Shown: positions 23,181-35,085 of the stretch, piece by piece
Numbering within the stretch: position 1 is the first letter of the stretch
Layout: the number at the start of each line of letters is the position of its first letter
Assembly: GCA_039720395.1 (NCBI GenBank)
Contig: CM077828.1
Span: forward strand, 15,908,264-15,972,263
Origin: Liquidambar formosana
Lineage: Eukaryota > Streptophyta > Magnoliopsida > Saxifragales > Altingiaceae
DNA: 64,000 nt
Direction: 5' to 3'
Translations under genes and position numbers: made by a program
The notes under the pieces: model-generated
Database searches by the model: none
Told to the model about the DNA's origin: nothing
Seen by the model: the letters and a program-made list of their open reading frames with translations, nothing else

Positions 23181-25432
23181 AGATGGTCGCCCGAGGAATC
23201 CTTCCTCAACTCAAATTCTGACTCTTCTCTCCCTCTTTTGACGGTTTCCTCCGCCAATACAACTTGTCTGAACTTAGGAGTGTGTAAGTTTGAGTTGTTT
23301 GAGCACCAAAAGAGTCTCTAATAGCCCTAGGATCATTATTTAATGAATTAATCTTAGCCATTGGTTTAGGGGGTCAGTTCTCTATATAAAGGACATGGTA
23401 TTCAGCACATAGAGGGAGGTGAATTGCACTTTACACTTAGAGAGAGAGGGAGCTACGAGTTTGGAGAGCTAGAAGGACATCAAGAGGAGGCTCTTCAACC
23501 CCAAGCAAGCAAGAGAACAAGAGGTTTGAAGACAAGGAAGAGTCTACAAGAGGTAAGCCTGTCCTTTTAATGCTGAACATGAATTTTCTGCTGCTCCTTC
23601 TTCTCTTTCTTCTTCTTCTCCTAGGATAGTTATGGTGTATGAGATAGCTTCTCTTATGGATTGAATTCAATGTTTATGTGATGTTATATGAATGATTTTA
23701 GGATAGTTTATGGCTTTATATGCTTGATAATCCCTAGGTTTACCAAGGATTCGATAGTCTTATTCGTTCTATCCTCTTAAATCATGTATAGTTCACATGT
23801 CTAGGTTGCTGTGATTGTTACCATGAATTGATGCTCCTATTAGTTAATATATGATATATGGATGATATTCATGATAATTTGAGCATGTGTTAGAGTTGTT
23901 TCATAGGTCGTAATGCATGATTGTGAAATTAGGGTTTCGATAACCCTGAATTCACACAAGTCCTATACAGCATGCTTAGCTTAGTTTTTTGAGTAGTTTC
24001 TCATCATAGTCATTCTATATATGCTGCATATAGTTGAATCATGCTAGGTTTGCATTCATATAGTATGTTTTATAGGTTTTTTGGAGACATTATCCTTTTT
24101 TAAGGATAATTATCCTTTTCGTTGAGTAGGGTCTCGCATGAGAGTCTTCTGTGATGTGTTTAAGCATGAAATCTCTTCTATTATGTTCTAGTATATATAT
24201 TTTACGTAGGATATGTTGATTGCACCTCCCCATAACGACTTTTTTACGTGAAATTATCCTAGGATAGTTTTGCTTAAGAAAGCTCGCCGTAGGAAGGCCT
24301 ATTTTCATATTTTACATAAAATATCATCTTTTTGGTTAAAATGTGCTTTGTTATCATGTTTATTGATATTATTGCAGTCTCTTATGCTTGTTAGTGTGTC
24401 TTTGGTAGGTTTTTATGCATGTTAGTCAGGTCATTGCATGTAGGATTGAGTTAGGGTCCTTAGTTATTCATTATTCTTGTTATTTGCATGATAAATGGAT
24501 GATTTTAGGCCTTGTCAAGGTTCTGTCCAGATTAGTATTTTGTTTTCTTTGCATGATTTTGTGCACTTGTAAGGGTGCAAACAGGTACAATGCTTGTCCT
24601 ATTGCAAATAGGGCCGCTATAGGTCTGAAATGGCTAATAATTAGAGCTTTTGCGCTCAGGTAAGTGGGTTTGAAGGTGCCCCAATTCACCTTTCTTTTTC
24701 TTTCTTTTCTCTTCTCCCTCCTAGGGTTACTTCTTAATATGGACATATGGTGTTTATCAAAGGTTTCCTTCAATAATAATTCTGGTTTTTATCAAAGTTT
24801 TCCTCTTGTGGAAGTTTTCAATTTTAGGATTAAATCAACATATTTTCAAATAAGGAAACCTAGAGTTTTTACCATAGGTTTGTATTAGGTTGTAACCTTA
24901 TTCTTTTCGAACTACGTGGACTTTGATCCATGTATTTCGCTGCATGGTACGTAGGCGCTCTTCGTGAGGCTCAAGTCCGTCCTAGGATCCAAGTATCCTA
25001 GGCTTTTTTTCTTTTCTTTTCTTTTCCTTTTGTTTTGTTTTATTTGAGTGATTGTGCATGAGATGATTAGATGGGATATATGATATGCATGCTGCCTTGT
25101 GATGATATATGATGGTATTTGAGTGGAAAAGATCTTAAGTTAGCCCAATTAAATTAAGAGACCAACTCAGGCGATGTGGGTGCCTATGGGCTTTTGCCCA
25201 GAACCTTCCCACGTCATAACTTAGCCCCCGAATCCAATTTTCTGGTTTCAAAGACTTTGCTTTTCCTTTAATGGAGTCATGTGGTTTTGAAAATAAAACA
25301 TTTTTGCAGGTTTTCCTCTTTTCCCTAAAAAATTAGGTGGCGACTCCTTTTTGTTTGTTGTCTTTCACCCATCCCATATATATGAATCTTTCTTTCCGCC
25401 AAATCCTTGTGGGCCGTTTTCCGGGGTTCACA
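23181..25432 (+). repeat. 5' LTR of the Tat element, truncated at its left end
   Basis: Matches 43885-46101 with few differences, the largest being a roughly 20-bp indel near the right end. It ends in CCGGGGTTCACA. Compared with the 3' LTR it lacks roughly the first 730 bases (39895-40273 plus 43537-43884). TATATAAA at 23383-23390 is the likely LTR promoter. Transcription would start near 23415. Confidence 0.88.
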
Positions 25433-25433
25433 G

Positions 25434-25453
25434 TTTGGCGACTCCACTGGGGA
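25434..25453 (+). other. Primer binding site
   Basis: TTTGGCGACTCCACTGGGG follows the LTR end after one base. The same sequence follows the LTR at 62137. Tat/Ogre elements are reported to use tRNA-Arg as primer; I did not check the complement against a tRNA. Confidence 0.75.
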
Positions 25454-26202
25454 TGTCGAGGGCTAGACTCATTTAATTTGATTGGGCTAAATTAATTTCT
25501 TATTGTTAATTAAAATCAATCACATTGCATCCGCTTGATTGTGTGCTTTTATTTATTGCATTGTGTGCGCTACTGTTGCATGATCACTCGATTGTCCCTC
25601 GATGTATCCTTGCCAACTGATAGCCTAGTTCGACCTTGGTTTTCCTGATTCCATGTATTGGGCGAAGCTATCAAACCTCTCTTGCCAAGTACCCTTGGGC
25701 TTGCCCTTGGGTATATCAAATGGACCAATCACGTACTGCTGGACCCACGCGACATTCCTGATGTCACATATGGTTAGGTATAATGATTGGTACAAGCAAA
25801 GTTGAGGACCATAGCCTACCCTCTTAAAAGAAAGAATTGCATGTAATGGGCCTTCTAGGACATCGTTGGATCACCTATATGCACACACATTGTTGTGATG
25901 ATATGCTGCCGTGTTTGTGATGTGTTGCCATGCTTTGTTGATTGAGTGGGTAATTAAAGGAAACTTTACATCCTACATCCTTAATACGTACCCTTCTCCA
26001 TAACCCCTGCAAGGGTAATTGGTTAAGAGAACTAATTAAGGGTGTACGTTGTAAAGATTTTGAGATAATTATGGAAGCTTAGGATGGACCCTTAGGCTGA
26101 AAAATTGAGTATTTGCCCTATGTTAGAGGGAGAGATGTGCTGGCTTGGATCCGCAATCAACAAGGGCGCCTAGTCAGTGCTGATTCCGTCACTGAGTCGG
26201 AT
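25454..26202. other. Leader between PBS and gag
   Basis: Untranslated leader, similar to 62157-63012 in the second Tat element (shared GCATCCGCTTGATTGTGTGC, TACTGCTGGACCCACGCG and TTGGCTTGGATCCGCAATC). No ORF is supported upstream of the conserved gag ATG. Confidence 0.6.
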
Positions 26203-27964
26203 ATGGCTGAGGAAAGAACTAGCAACCGGGGTTTCAACCTTGAGGCCACTTTGAAAGCTATCATGGAAAAGCTTGACCACACTACCCAGGTATTCGAGAC
26301 CACACTCAAGTTAGCTCAAGACATTCAACAGAAGAACTCTGAACCTGAATCCAGGGCCCGTGCCACTGACAACAATCAAGGATCCAATGAGTCTGAATCT
26401 GCTGAGGAACCATTAGGAGAAGGGGAGAGCCACCCAAGACCAAGGAAGGGGAAACCAAAGCCACATCAAGGGAAAGCTCAACCGTCCTGGCAAACAAGGT
26501 CGAGGCCTTAGAGCGAACTCTGAAGGGAATCCGCAGGTCTGATGATATGGTGGACATCCGTACTTTGTCCTTATTCCCAAAGGCTCGCATCCCATTACAA
26601 TTCAAGATGCCGGAGTTGGAAAAATTCAATGGGATAGGCTGTCCTAAAACCCACCTCAAGATGTATGTGCAAGCTATGCACCCTCGAGGGGCGAACGATG
26701 AGTTATTGGCTCAAATGTTTCACGAGTCATTAGCGAGTTCCTGCCTTGAAATGGTTTTTGTCATTAGAGGAGAACAGAACCAAGACCTGGGAGATGTATG
26801 CAATGCATTCACGGACCATTACAAGTATAACACTGAAGTGGATGTCACGCGAAGGGACTTGGAAACCACTAAGCAAGGGGTTAATGAGACTTTCTCCGCC
26901 TTTATCACTAGGTGGAGACAAAAGGCTTCTAAAATGACAGACAGACCGAATGAGGAAGACCAGATTCAGTTAGTGGTGAAGAACTTGCTGCCCATATATC
27001 ATAAGCATCTCTTTGCTCATTACTTTCTGAACTTCAAGGCTCTTGTTGGGGCTGGCACACAAGTTGAAGATGCGATCGCCGATGGAACAATCAAAACGGA
27101 GGAGATCCAAAGGAGTTGAAGGACAAACTTTGGAGGAAAACCCAATGCCGAGGTCAATACCATTACCCAACCCACTCGCCCTTTCTCCCTAAATGACTCC
27201 ACCTCACCTCGCCAATTCACCGAGCTATACATGCCACTCAAAAGAGTCTTTGAAAAGCTGAGAAGCCATGACCTCCTGAAACCCCTCGACCCAAGGCCTC
27301 CACCAAACCCGTTACCCAAAAGCTACAATGAAAATGAATATTGCAAGTTCCACCAAGCCAAAGGCCATCTAACCAACCGTTGCTACCGCCTCCGCCATGA
27401 AATCCTAAGATTTGCTTGACAAGTAGATCATTTCACCACCCACCGCACCAAATCGCCCAAATGTCACTCGAAATCCCCTCCCCACTCACAATGTGCCTCC
27501 TCCCAACAACATAAATGCCATCGAGCTTGGCTCGTCCCAATCCCATCAACCCATAAGGCAATACACGCCGCTTCCCATGACCTTGACTCAAGTTTTCCAC
27601 CAATGTTATGATAAAGGACTCATATTGCCATGCCATTCAAAGCCGAGGCCTTCGACTCCTCACCAATTCTGTTTGTACCATCGGGCGCTCGGACATGATA
27701 CAGAGGACTGTGTTATACTGAAAAAGGTAGTTCAAGACCTTATTGATCAAAAGGTTTTGGTATTGCCAAAGAAGTCCATGCAGCGACAATTGAAAGAAAG
27801 GTTCGAGGCAGGGAATCCTAAAGTGGGTTTGTTGGGAGAGTCGTCCAGAAAGTTTGATTACTACGTACTGTACCCCGACCCCATTCCTGATGAGCCTATA
27901 ATCCCCACAGGTTGGGATGAGTTACCAGAGGAAGTCCAAATGGAAGAGATCGACACAATCACAT
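26203..27964 (+). pseudogene. gag of the Tat element, frameshifted
   Basis: Structural capsid/nucleocapsid polyprotein. The start ATG at 26203 (MAEERTS) aligns with the ATG of the intact gag at 63013 (MADERTS). The capsid segment includes MPELEKFNGIGCPKTHLKMY and ETFSAFITRWRQKA. Two nucleic-acid-binding knuckles of form C-x2-H-x4-H-x4-C occur: CKFHQAKGHLTNRC (about 27350) and CLYHRALGHDTEDC (about 27670). Frame is lost near 26500, near 26743 and near 26795 (the last two compensate). Stops occur at 27117, 27417 and 27964. The intact gag at 63013 has none of the first set. Confidence 0.85.
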
Positions 27965-27975
27965 GAGATGACCTC

Positions 27976-28710
27976 ATGGGTGACATAGGTGAGATTGATG
28001 ATATGTGGATGAGCGATGACGAGGTGGAGCACATAACTAGAGGGGGTCGCCATTTCAAGCCTCCGCACTTAGAATCTGACAACCCATTGGGGGACTTGGA
28101 AGGTAATCGCCACCTCGACCTGCAAGAAGAAGAGGACGAAGTGCTTAGGCAATTGAGAAAGACTAATGCCAACATCACTATATGGGGCTTGCTCATGGCC
28201 TCTTACAAACACAGGCAGACAATCTTGAAGTTGCTCAACCAGATACAGGTTCCCATCGACACATCTCCAGAAAATTTGGTGAACTTGGTGAACCCGACCT
28301 CGAAGAACTCAACCATTGTGTTCTCAGAGGCAGACCTACCTAAAAATGGACCTAGCCATTCGCAAGCCATGTACATCACTGTCGACACCATGGGAAAGAG
28401 AGTTCCAACAGTCCTGATTAATAATGGTTCCGCTCTTAATGTGTACCCTCTCAGAACTGCCACCGTTTTGGGGTTGGATCCAACAGATTTCATGCCATTC
28501 GGGCAAACAGTGAGAGCCTATGATAACACCCGCAGAGAAGTGATTAGAGTGGTTACTTTGCCACTGATTATGGGGCCTACAGAATTTAGAGTGGAGTTCC
28601 AAGTCTTAGGATGTCCCGTCGTGCTTCAATCTCTTGTTGGGGAGACCTTGGATTCATCCTGCAGGGGCTGTACCCTCTTCATTGCACCAAAAAGTCAAAT
28701 TCCCTTATGA
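27976..28710 (+). pseudogene. Retropepsin-like protease region
   Basis: Aspartic protease that would mature the polyprotein. The active-site region reads VPTVLINNGSALNVYPL; the related plant elements I know have a D where the first N (AAT, 28420-28422) stands. A GAT to AAT change would remove the catalytic aspartate. The frame is lost just after FQVLG, and the family motif GRPWI appears in another frame near 28650. Upstream, 27976-28330 is a linker to gag. Confidence 0.75.
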
Positions 28711-28800
28711 AGGGGCCATCGTCACACTCCAAGTGATTATGACCTGAAGTCGTCAGGGGTACCCATTTGCGAGATCAAGCCCGAGCCCGTTGGAGCACCA

Positions 28801-29226
28801 TTGTCTGGGTTCGAGTATGTTCAATACATAGAGAAAGAGCCAGAACAGAGAGAGTTGATACCTCTCGACTTTTGCCCTCATGGAAACCTACATGTGGGGA
28901 ACATAATGAAGAAAATGAGTTTCTTCCCAGGCATGGGACTAGGATGCCGTCAGCAAGGCATAGCGGTATCCGTTCAGAACCGCATTGTCACCTACACCTT
29001 CGGATTGGGGTATGAGCCTTCCAAGAAGGACCGTATGGAGATGTTGCAGAGAAGCAGAGAAAGGGTCAAAGCAAAAGTAGAAGGGAGGGTGCCAGATATT
29101 AGAATCTCACCATACCGACCTACCTTGAATGGTTACTTTGTTAAGGAAGGGGAGGATTTCCTATTCTGTGGATTCCCCGAACCATCCATTGACAAAGCGA
29201 CCAAGGCGAGAGTTCCGGGGTTTTAA
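28801..29226 (+). pseudogene. G-patch-like segment between protease and RT
   Basis: The open frame contains MSFFPGMGLGCRQQG and, 14 residues on, TFGLGYEPSKKD, the spacing of a G-patch RNA-binding motif. Related plant Tat polyproteins carry a similar GMGLG segment here. The frame closes at 29226 and the polyprotein continues in another frame. Confidence 0.6.
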
Positions 29227-29500
29227 ATATTCTTCATTGAGTGGTATCCCATCACTGCAACAATGGTTGATGATGAAGCGATTAATGATGACTATTGGGA
29301 AAAGAAGAGCGAGGACTGGGCAGAACAGATGGATTCGGAAGCCATGGTTACCATGTTTCAAGATACGGTTCTTGCTGTGGAGGAATCAGATCTCGAGTGT
29401 TCTTTCAATTCACCATGCAGCCGTGCCGCTCCTTAATTGGTATCTTGAAGAGGGTACAATTGCAGAAGTTCTTGAGGGCGAGGATCTCGCTTACCTGATA

Positions 29501-29672
29501 GTAGCTTGTAGGTTCCTTAGTAGCTTGTCTTAGCTTTCCTTTCAAATAAAGTGTGTCCGCCTAGCCCACCTTGTGGAGTTAGGAGTCATTCCCTAGTTGT
29601 GGCACATGTGTTTTCTTTGCTTTGTTTTGTTAAGTTCAGTCAATAAAGTGTGTTTCTTTTCATTATTTGCAG
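29501..29672 (+). other. Probable intron between protease and RT
   Basis: T-rich non-coding sequence ends in CATTATTTGCAG (acceptor AG 29671-29672), then the RT frame opens with an ATG at 29693. Candidate donors are GTAGCT at 29501 and GGTTCC near 29511. Ogre elements are known to splice an intron at this position, which supports the reading. The donor is not settled. Confidence 0.5.
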
Positions 29673-29692
29673 TGTTTCCTTTCTCTCTTCTA

Positions 29693-31260
29693 ATGGATAT
29701 CTATGGCATGGATATAGATCCTAGGAATGACGTCCCCCCAGAGCTCGTCGAGCAAAGCAAAAGGGGCGTTACCGAACCTAACATGGATGAATTGGAATCA
29801 ATCAATCTAGGGACAGATGAATTGCCAAGGATAATTAAAATTGGGATAACTCTCTCGCCTGCTGAAAAAGAAAAATTGATAATACTTCTAAAAGCCAATG
29901 TAGAGGCCTTCGCATGGTCTTATGAGGACATGCCTGGTATTGATCCAGATATAGTGCAACATTACATCCCCATTAATCCCACTAAAAAGCCTATAAAGCA
30001 AAAATTAAGAAGATTAAAACCAGAATGGGCTTTGAAAGTAAAAGAAGAGGTAACTAAACAATTAGATGCCGGGTTTCTCCAAGTTGTGGAGTACCCTGAG
30101 TGGCTGTCTAACATAGTGTTTGTGCCTAAAAAAGATGGGAAAGTGCTAATGTGTGTTGACTTCCACGACCTTAATGCTGCGAGCCCGAAGGATGATTTCC
30201 CTCTACCGCATATCAATGTGTTGGTGGACAGTACAGCAGGCCATGCCCTTCTCTCCTTCATGGATGGATTCTCCGGTTACAACCAGATAAAGATGGCGCC
30301 TCGAGACATGGAAAAGACGGCTTTTATCACGCAGTGGGGCACGTATTACTATAAGGTAATGCCTTTTGGCTTGAGAAATGCTAGGGCTACTTACCAAAGA
30401 GCTGCTATGACCCTATTGCATGATATGATCCATAAAGAAGTAGAGGTGTATGTGGACGACATGATAGTCAAATCTGTGGACCAGGAAGGCCATTTCGCGG
30501 CATTGGAGAAGTTCCTAGAACGGGCAAAGAAGTACAACCTCCGATTGAATCCTCAGAAGTGCGCCTTCGGAGTCACCGCAGGGAAGCTGTTGGGTTTCAT
30601 GATCACTCAGAGGGGAATTGAAGTTGATCCAGGGAAGATAAAAGCTATCACGGATATGGAGCCACTAAGAACAGAAAAGCAGATCCAGGGTTTTCTGGGG
30701 AGAGTTCAATACATAAGTCGTTTTATCGCCAATCTGACCATAGGTATGCGAGCCAATTTTCAAGCTACTTAAAAAGAGCGTTTCCAAGGAATGGAATGAG
30801 GATTGTCAAGAAGCCTTTGAGACCATTAAAAGGTATCTGAGTAAACCCCCAATCTTGGTTCCCCCTGCGACAAGGTGAACCATTGCTGTTATACTCAACG
30901 GTTACCGAAACCGCGACGGGAGCTATGTTAGCTCAATACCTTGAAGGGTCAAAAAAGGAAAATGCCATCTACTACTTGAGCAAGAAAATGACAGATTATG
31001 AAGTAAAGTACAATGCGCTACAAAAGGCTTACGTAGCATTGGTGTGGGCCACCCAGAAACTCTGTCATTACATGATGTCTTTCGAAGTCCTGTTGATAAG
31101 TCGATTAGATCCTTTGAAGTATTTGCTAGAAAAACCAGTCCTATCATATAGGACCGCTCGTTGGTCGCTTCTTCTCAATGAATTCGACATAAAGTACCTA
31201 GCGCAGAAGTCCGTTAAAGGAAGTGTCATTGCAGACCATTTGGCAAGTTGCCCTGTGTCA
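29693..31260 (+). pseudogene. Reverse transcriptase and Gypsy RNase H
   Basis: RNA-directed DNA polymerase copying element RNA. From the ATG at 29693 the RT frame is open to about 30745. It contains WLSNIVFVPKKDGK, SPKDDFPLPHI, the PFGLRNA motif and the catalytic YVDD at 30449-30460. After LGRVQYISRF frame is lost (about 30745) and recovered near 30883. The native RNase H follows: YYLSKKMTDYEVKYNALQKA and FDIKYLAQKSVKGSVIADHL. The RT catalytic residues are intact; the junction frameshifts break the polyprotein. Confidence 0.88.
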
Positions 31261-31311
31261 TCATCAACCCAATTCAATGATAATTTCCCCGACGAAGATA
31301 TCCTGGAAATC

Positions 31312-31752
31312 AAGAAGAAGGTTTGGAGAGTCTACTTCGACGGAGCTGCAAACAGAAGAGGTTATGGCATAGGAGTGCTACTAGTCTCGCCCGAAGAAGC
31401 CTTCACGCCTTTAGCAGTCAAATTGGGGTTCAAAGCCACCAACAACATAGCGGAGTATGAGGCCTGCATCCTAGCATTGGAAGCTGTGTTAGAGTTGGGG
31501 ATAAAAGAACTGGAGGTGTTCGGAGATTCAGCATTGATCATCTGTCAGATAAAAGGGGAGTGGAAAACTCGCGACGAGAAGCTATTGCCCTATCATGCCT
31601 ATTTGGAAGCACTGACTAAAGAGTTTGCGGAGATCGAGTTCAATTATCTGTCAAGAAACAAGAATCAGTTCGCTAATGCCTTAGCAACTCTAGCTTCAAT
31701 GGTGGAAATACCAGAAGGAGGAAGCGTGAAAACCGCTCGTGATCGAATGTAG
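31312..31752 (+). pseudogene. Second, archaeal-type RNase H (aRH)
   Basis: A second RNase H domain separated from the first by about 20 residues. It has YFDGAANRRGYGIG (first Asp at 31339-31341), NNIAEYEACILAL (Glu) and LEVFGDSALIICQI (Asp). The last metal-binding position reads FANALATLAS, with Asn (AAT 31675-31677) where I expect FADALATLAS. A second RNase H of this type marks the Tat lineage. The change would be expected to cripple this copy. Confidence 0.82.
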
Positions 31753-33056
31753 AGAGAAACCTATTTATTGCTGTTCCATCCGAGAAGGAGAGGTAACAGA
31801 TAACCACCTTTGGTTTTATGACATAAGAAGGCTTATCGAGGAAAGAGAATATCCGGAAGAAGCATCTCGTGTGAACAAGCGAACCCTGAGGAGATTGGCA
31901 AGCCATTATGTGGTATGCGGAGGGAAACTGTATCGGAGGTCTTATGACGGAATCCACTTGCTGTGTGTCACGGAGGAAGAGGCTAGAAAACTCATCAAAG
32001 AGATTCATGAAGCAGTGGGGGCTCTGCATATGAATGGATACATGCTGGCTAAAAAGATCATGAGGCTAGGGTATTACTGCTCTACAATGGAAAGGATTGC
32101 TATGCCCACGTCAAGAAGTGCCATAAGTGTCAACTCTTCGCCAATGGACAACACTTGCCCTCCATGCCCCTAACAAGCATGTCAACTCCATGGCTGTTTG
32201 CAGTATAGGGAATAGATATCATCAGGCAGATTAAGCCGAAGGCATCCAATGGTCATGAATACATTTTGGTAGCCATCGATTACTTTACCAAGTGGGTGGA
32301 AGTAGCTTCCTTCAAAGTTTTGAATGCTAAAAAGGTGGCGCAGTTCATACAGCTCAACATTATCTACTGATATGGGGTATCGCATGAGGTCATTTCAGAT
32401 AACGGTCAGCATTTCCAGAAGGAGACCAAAGAACTCTTGCAGAAGTACAAGATCGTTCACCACTTGTTGTCCTCGTATCGCCCACAAACAAACGGCGCAG
32501 TAGAAGCCGCCTAACAAGAACATCAAGAAGATATTACAGAAAACGGCTGACACGTACACTAATTGGCATAAGAAGCTACCATTGGCATTATGGGGGTACA
32601 GAACGTCAGTTAGATCGTCAACAGGGGCAACGCCGTATGCTCTAGTGTATGGAATGGAAGCCGTTCTACCAGTGGAGTTAGAAGTTCCTTCATTAAGAGT
32701 TGCTGTGGAAAGCCAGCTAGTAGAGGTGGACTAGGATCAAAGGTCGTTATGATGAATTGGCATTGCTAGATGAAAGGCGATTGAGGGCTCTCTACCATGT
32801 GCAAGGGTACCAGAGAAGAGTCGCAAGGGCATTCAACAAACATGTCAAAGACAGAGGCTTAAAGAAAGGAGATTTAGTGTTGAAAGAGATCCGAGCTCCA
32901 ATTTTTGATCCGCGAGGAAAGTTCAAACCAAGTTGGGGAGGACCATACGTCATCAAGGAGATATTGCCAGCAGGGGCTGTTCGACTTATGGATTTGGATG
33001 GGATCGAGTTCGCTCGTCCCACCAATTTGGATCAATTAAAGAAGTATTATGTATAA
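31753..33056 (+). pseudogene. Integrase, frameshifted and with stops
   Basis: The zinc-binding half reads EIHEAVGALHMNGYM with the two cysteines found only after a frameshift near 32090 (KKCHKCQLF). The catalytic core has VAIDYFTKWVEVA (about 32250), SDNGQHF (about 32398) and a Glu in NGAVEAA (about 32495), interrupted by stops at about 32200, 32368 and 32512. The C-terminal domain 32757-33056 is open (GDLVLKEIRAP, PSWGGPYVIKEI) and ends LKKYYV. The DDE residues are recognisable but the gene cannot make integrase. Confidence 0.85.
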
Positions 33057-33410
33057 GACCTGCTAGGTTGAAAACCTGTAAAGGCGGTCTAGGCAAAAGT
33101 TAAGGCATTTGAACTACGAGGACCTGATTCCCCAAAATGAAAAAAAAAAAAAAAAAACGGGGATATGTAGGCAGCCCATAAAGTTACATTGGGTGCGGTC
33201 CAAACAACACAATCACAGAAATCTCGAAAGTAGATTATTATTGGCAATTCATTTGAAACTAATTGTTTGACACAACAATTTATTGGTGTTAAGTAAAAGA
33301 ACTATCGACATGCCATAGATATTCTATTCCTTGAGTCTTTAAGTCCTCTTGAGTTTCTTCAGAGTCATTTTGTTTGTCTTCTGTCTTTCTCTATCAAGTC
33401 TTCTTTTCTT

Positions 33411-34626
33411 TCACAAGTCATGGTCGTGGGATGCCTCTACTGTCTCAAGAATGTCTTCTCTGCAAAATCCAAGTCTTGTGTCCCTGATAAGGTCATAAAT
33501 TCTTTCTAGGCGAGAAGCCTCCCTTTTGCCTAAATCATCCTTTAACCATTGCTTGTATTCTTTACTCATCTCGAAAGGTCCTTCAGTGTTGGCAATCCGA
33601 GTCAATTTCAAGGTCTGTAGGCCAGCGAGTCCTCGCCCACTTGATTATAGTAAGACCGACAGGTTCCACAGAGCAACAAGGTCCTGTTAAGGACGGTATG
33701 GTTTGCATGGCGCCCATCTGGCGAAGAATTCTCGAAGTCCAATAGAAGGAAGTCGATCTCAGTCCTATGAGTTTGACAAAAGCACACCCCGAGTTTCGAA
33801 AAAGTACCTGCTCTTTACACCCCCATGTGAAGACGTACCATTTGATGTTCCGCCACGACAGTGTGTGGAAGTAACCCAACCAATCTCGTAAAGAGAATGG
33901 CCTAGGGAGTTCAACTCGGCGTAGACAGAAGTGCTGGGGCTTGTATGGATTGATAGTGATGGGAGATAGAAAGTTCAAGCGCTCGAGCAGCCACATTTGC
34001 AGTAAAAAGGGGCTACCTTCTAAAGGCGCTTTGGGGTTGCCATGAACCCTATCTAAACCATTCAAGGTTTCAGCTAATACCAAGGGAATGATGTTATGTC
34101 GCTTGAGAAGAGGGGCAACCAACTCACATATTTGAACAGGGGCTTGAAGAGTACCGGTGGATATGAGAAAGCGACCAATTAAACAGAAAGCGAGTGCACG
34201 CTGAATTTGAGGGGTGAAAGTCAGAGTACCTTCGCTATCATGAGCTAAGAATGAGGTTGCTAGCTTCATTAAGTCCACCATATGGTCCTTGACGAAGATC
34301 GTTGCGTCCCTTTGGGGAATGCCAAGAAAATCCGAGAAGGAAGCAAGGTAATCAGAACGAGGTGTAGGAAGGATGAATGGCCCTGCGGGTGAAACTCCAA
34401 ATAAAGCACTGAATTCTTCCATGGTTGGGCATAATTCTTCATAATTGAATCGAAAGACATAGAGTTGAGGATCCCAGAAGTATGTAGCCGCAGTGAGAAG
34501 AGTCGTCTAGAGCCTCACGTGCCTTATGGAGAGCAATGGTTCCAAGCCAAAGCGCTTAAACTCAGTTTTGTCTTTGGCAGCCATGACTGCCAAAAACCCT
34601 CTTAAGAACCCATCCAAGGCTTCCAT
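33411..34626 (-). pseudogene. Antisense DUF7745-like ORF carried by the Tat element
   Basis: Reads against the element. From the ATG at 34626 the frame runs MEALDGFLRGFLAV to an amber stop (34507-34509). It continues in the same frame through FWDPQLYVFRFNYEELCPT and MEEFSALFGVSPAG to 33583, then one frame over (EYKQWLKDDLGKREASRLER) to 33411. FWDP..YVF.F, PTMEEFSALFG and the LVLAETL block resemble DUF7745, a domain of unknown function common in plant retroelement-associated proteins. That match is from memory. A minus-strand TATAAAAA lies at 34674-34681. One stop and one frameshift break it. Function unknown. Confidence 0.6.
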
Positions 34627-34673
34627 AATTATTGTCAATGAAAATAGGTGAGTTAGAAGGCTTCCCTCATGTG

Positions 34674-34681
34674 TTTTTATA
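34674..34681 (-). promoter_or_regulatory. TATA box of the antisense DUF7745 unit
   Basis: CTATAAAAAC on the minus strand, 48 bases before the ATG at 34626. A 38-bp palindromic box sits about 100 bases further upstream (34768-34805). Confidence 0.5.
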
Positions 34682-34767
34682 GGGGAAGGGTCACAAATTC
34701 GAGTCCTAAAGGGAGTAGAACCGTCAAAATAGCAAAATTCCTGAAAAATCGCGAAAAAGCACGTCGA

Positions 34768-34805
34768 CCTCAGGTAACCGTCCAGGGCCAGATGGTCACC
34801 TGAGG
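34768..34805. promoter_or_regulatory. Palindromic box upstream of the DUF7745 unit
   Basis: Arms CCTCAGGTAACCGTC (34768-34782) and GATGGTCACCTGAGG (34791-34805) pair with two mismatches around CAGGGCCA. Nearly the same box is in the 3' LTR at 43864-43899. A regulatory role is inferred from position only. Confidence 0.6.
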
Positions 34806-35085
34806 CCACCGCCTTGTTTTGCCTTGTTTCACCCGGTTTTGCCTATTTTCGCGTTCGGATGGCCTTTTTAGGCCATTTTCACTCCTATGAACTCACATTG
34901 ACTCAAATTTTCATGAGAAAGGCACCATAACATCATCATGATAGATTCAAACAAGCACAACAAGTATCCATAGCAAGGGATAAGAAAGTTGGTTTTAGGT
35001 GGCAATTATAAAACACAAGCATGAAATGCAAAAAGATAGCCATTGTCTCATTGTTTCTACAAGCCCAACAAGAAAGTAAATGAAC

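Noticed and set aside
24715..25010. CCTAGGATCCAAGTATCCTAGG as a possible separate regulatory palindrome
   Set aside because: It is conserved in every Tat LTR in the window at the same place and belongs to the LTR body; no separate function can be argued.
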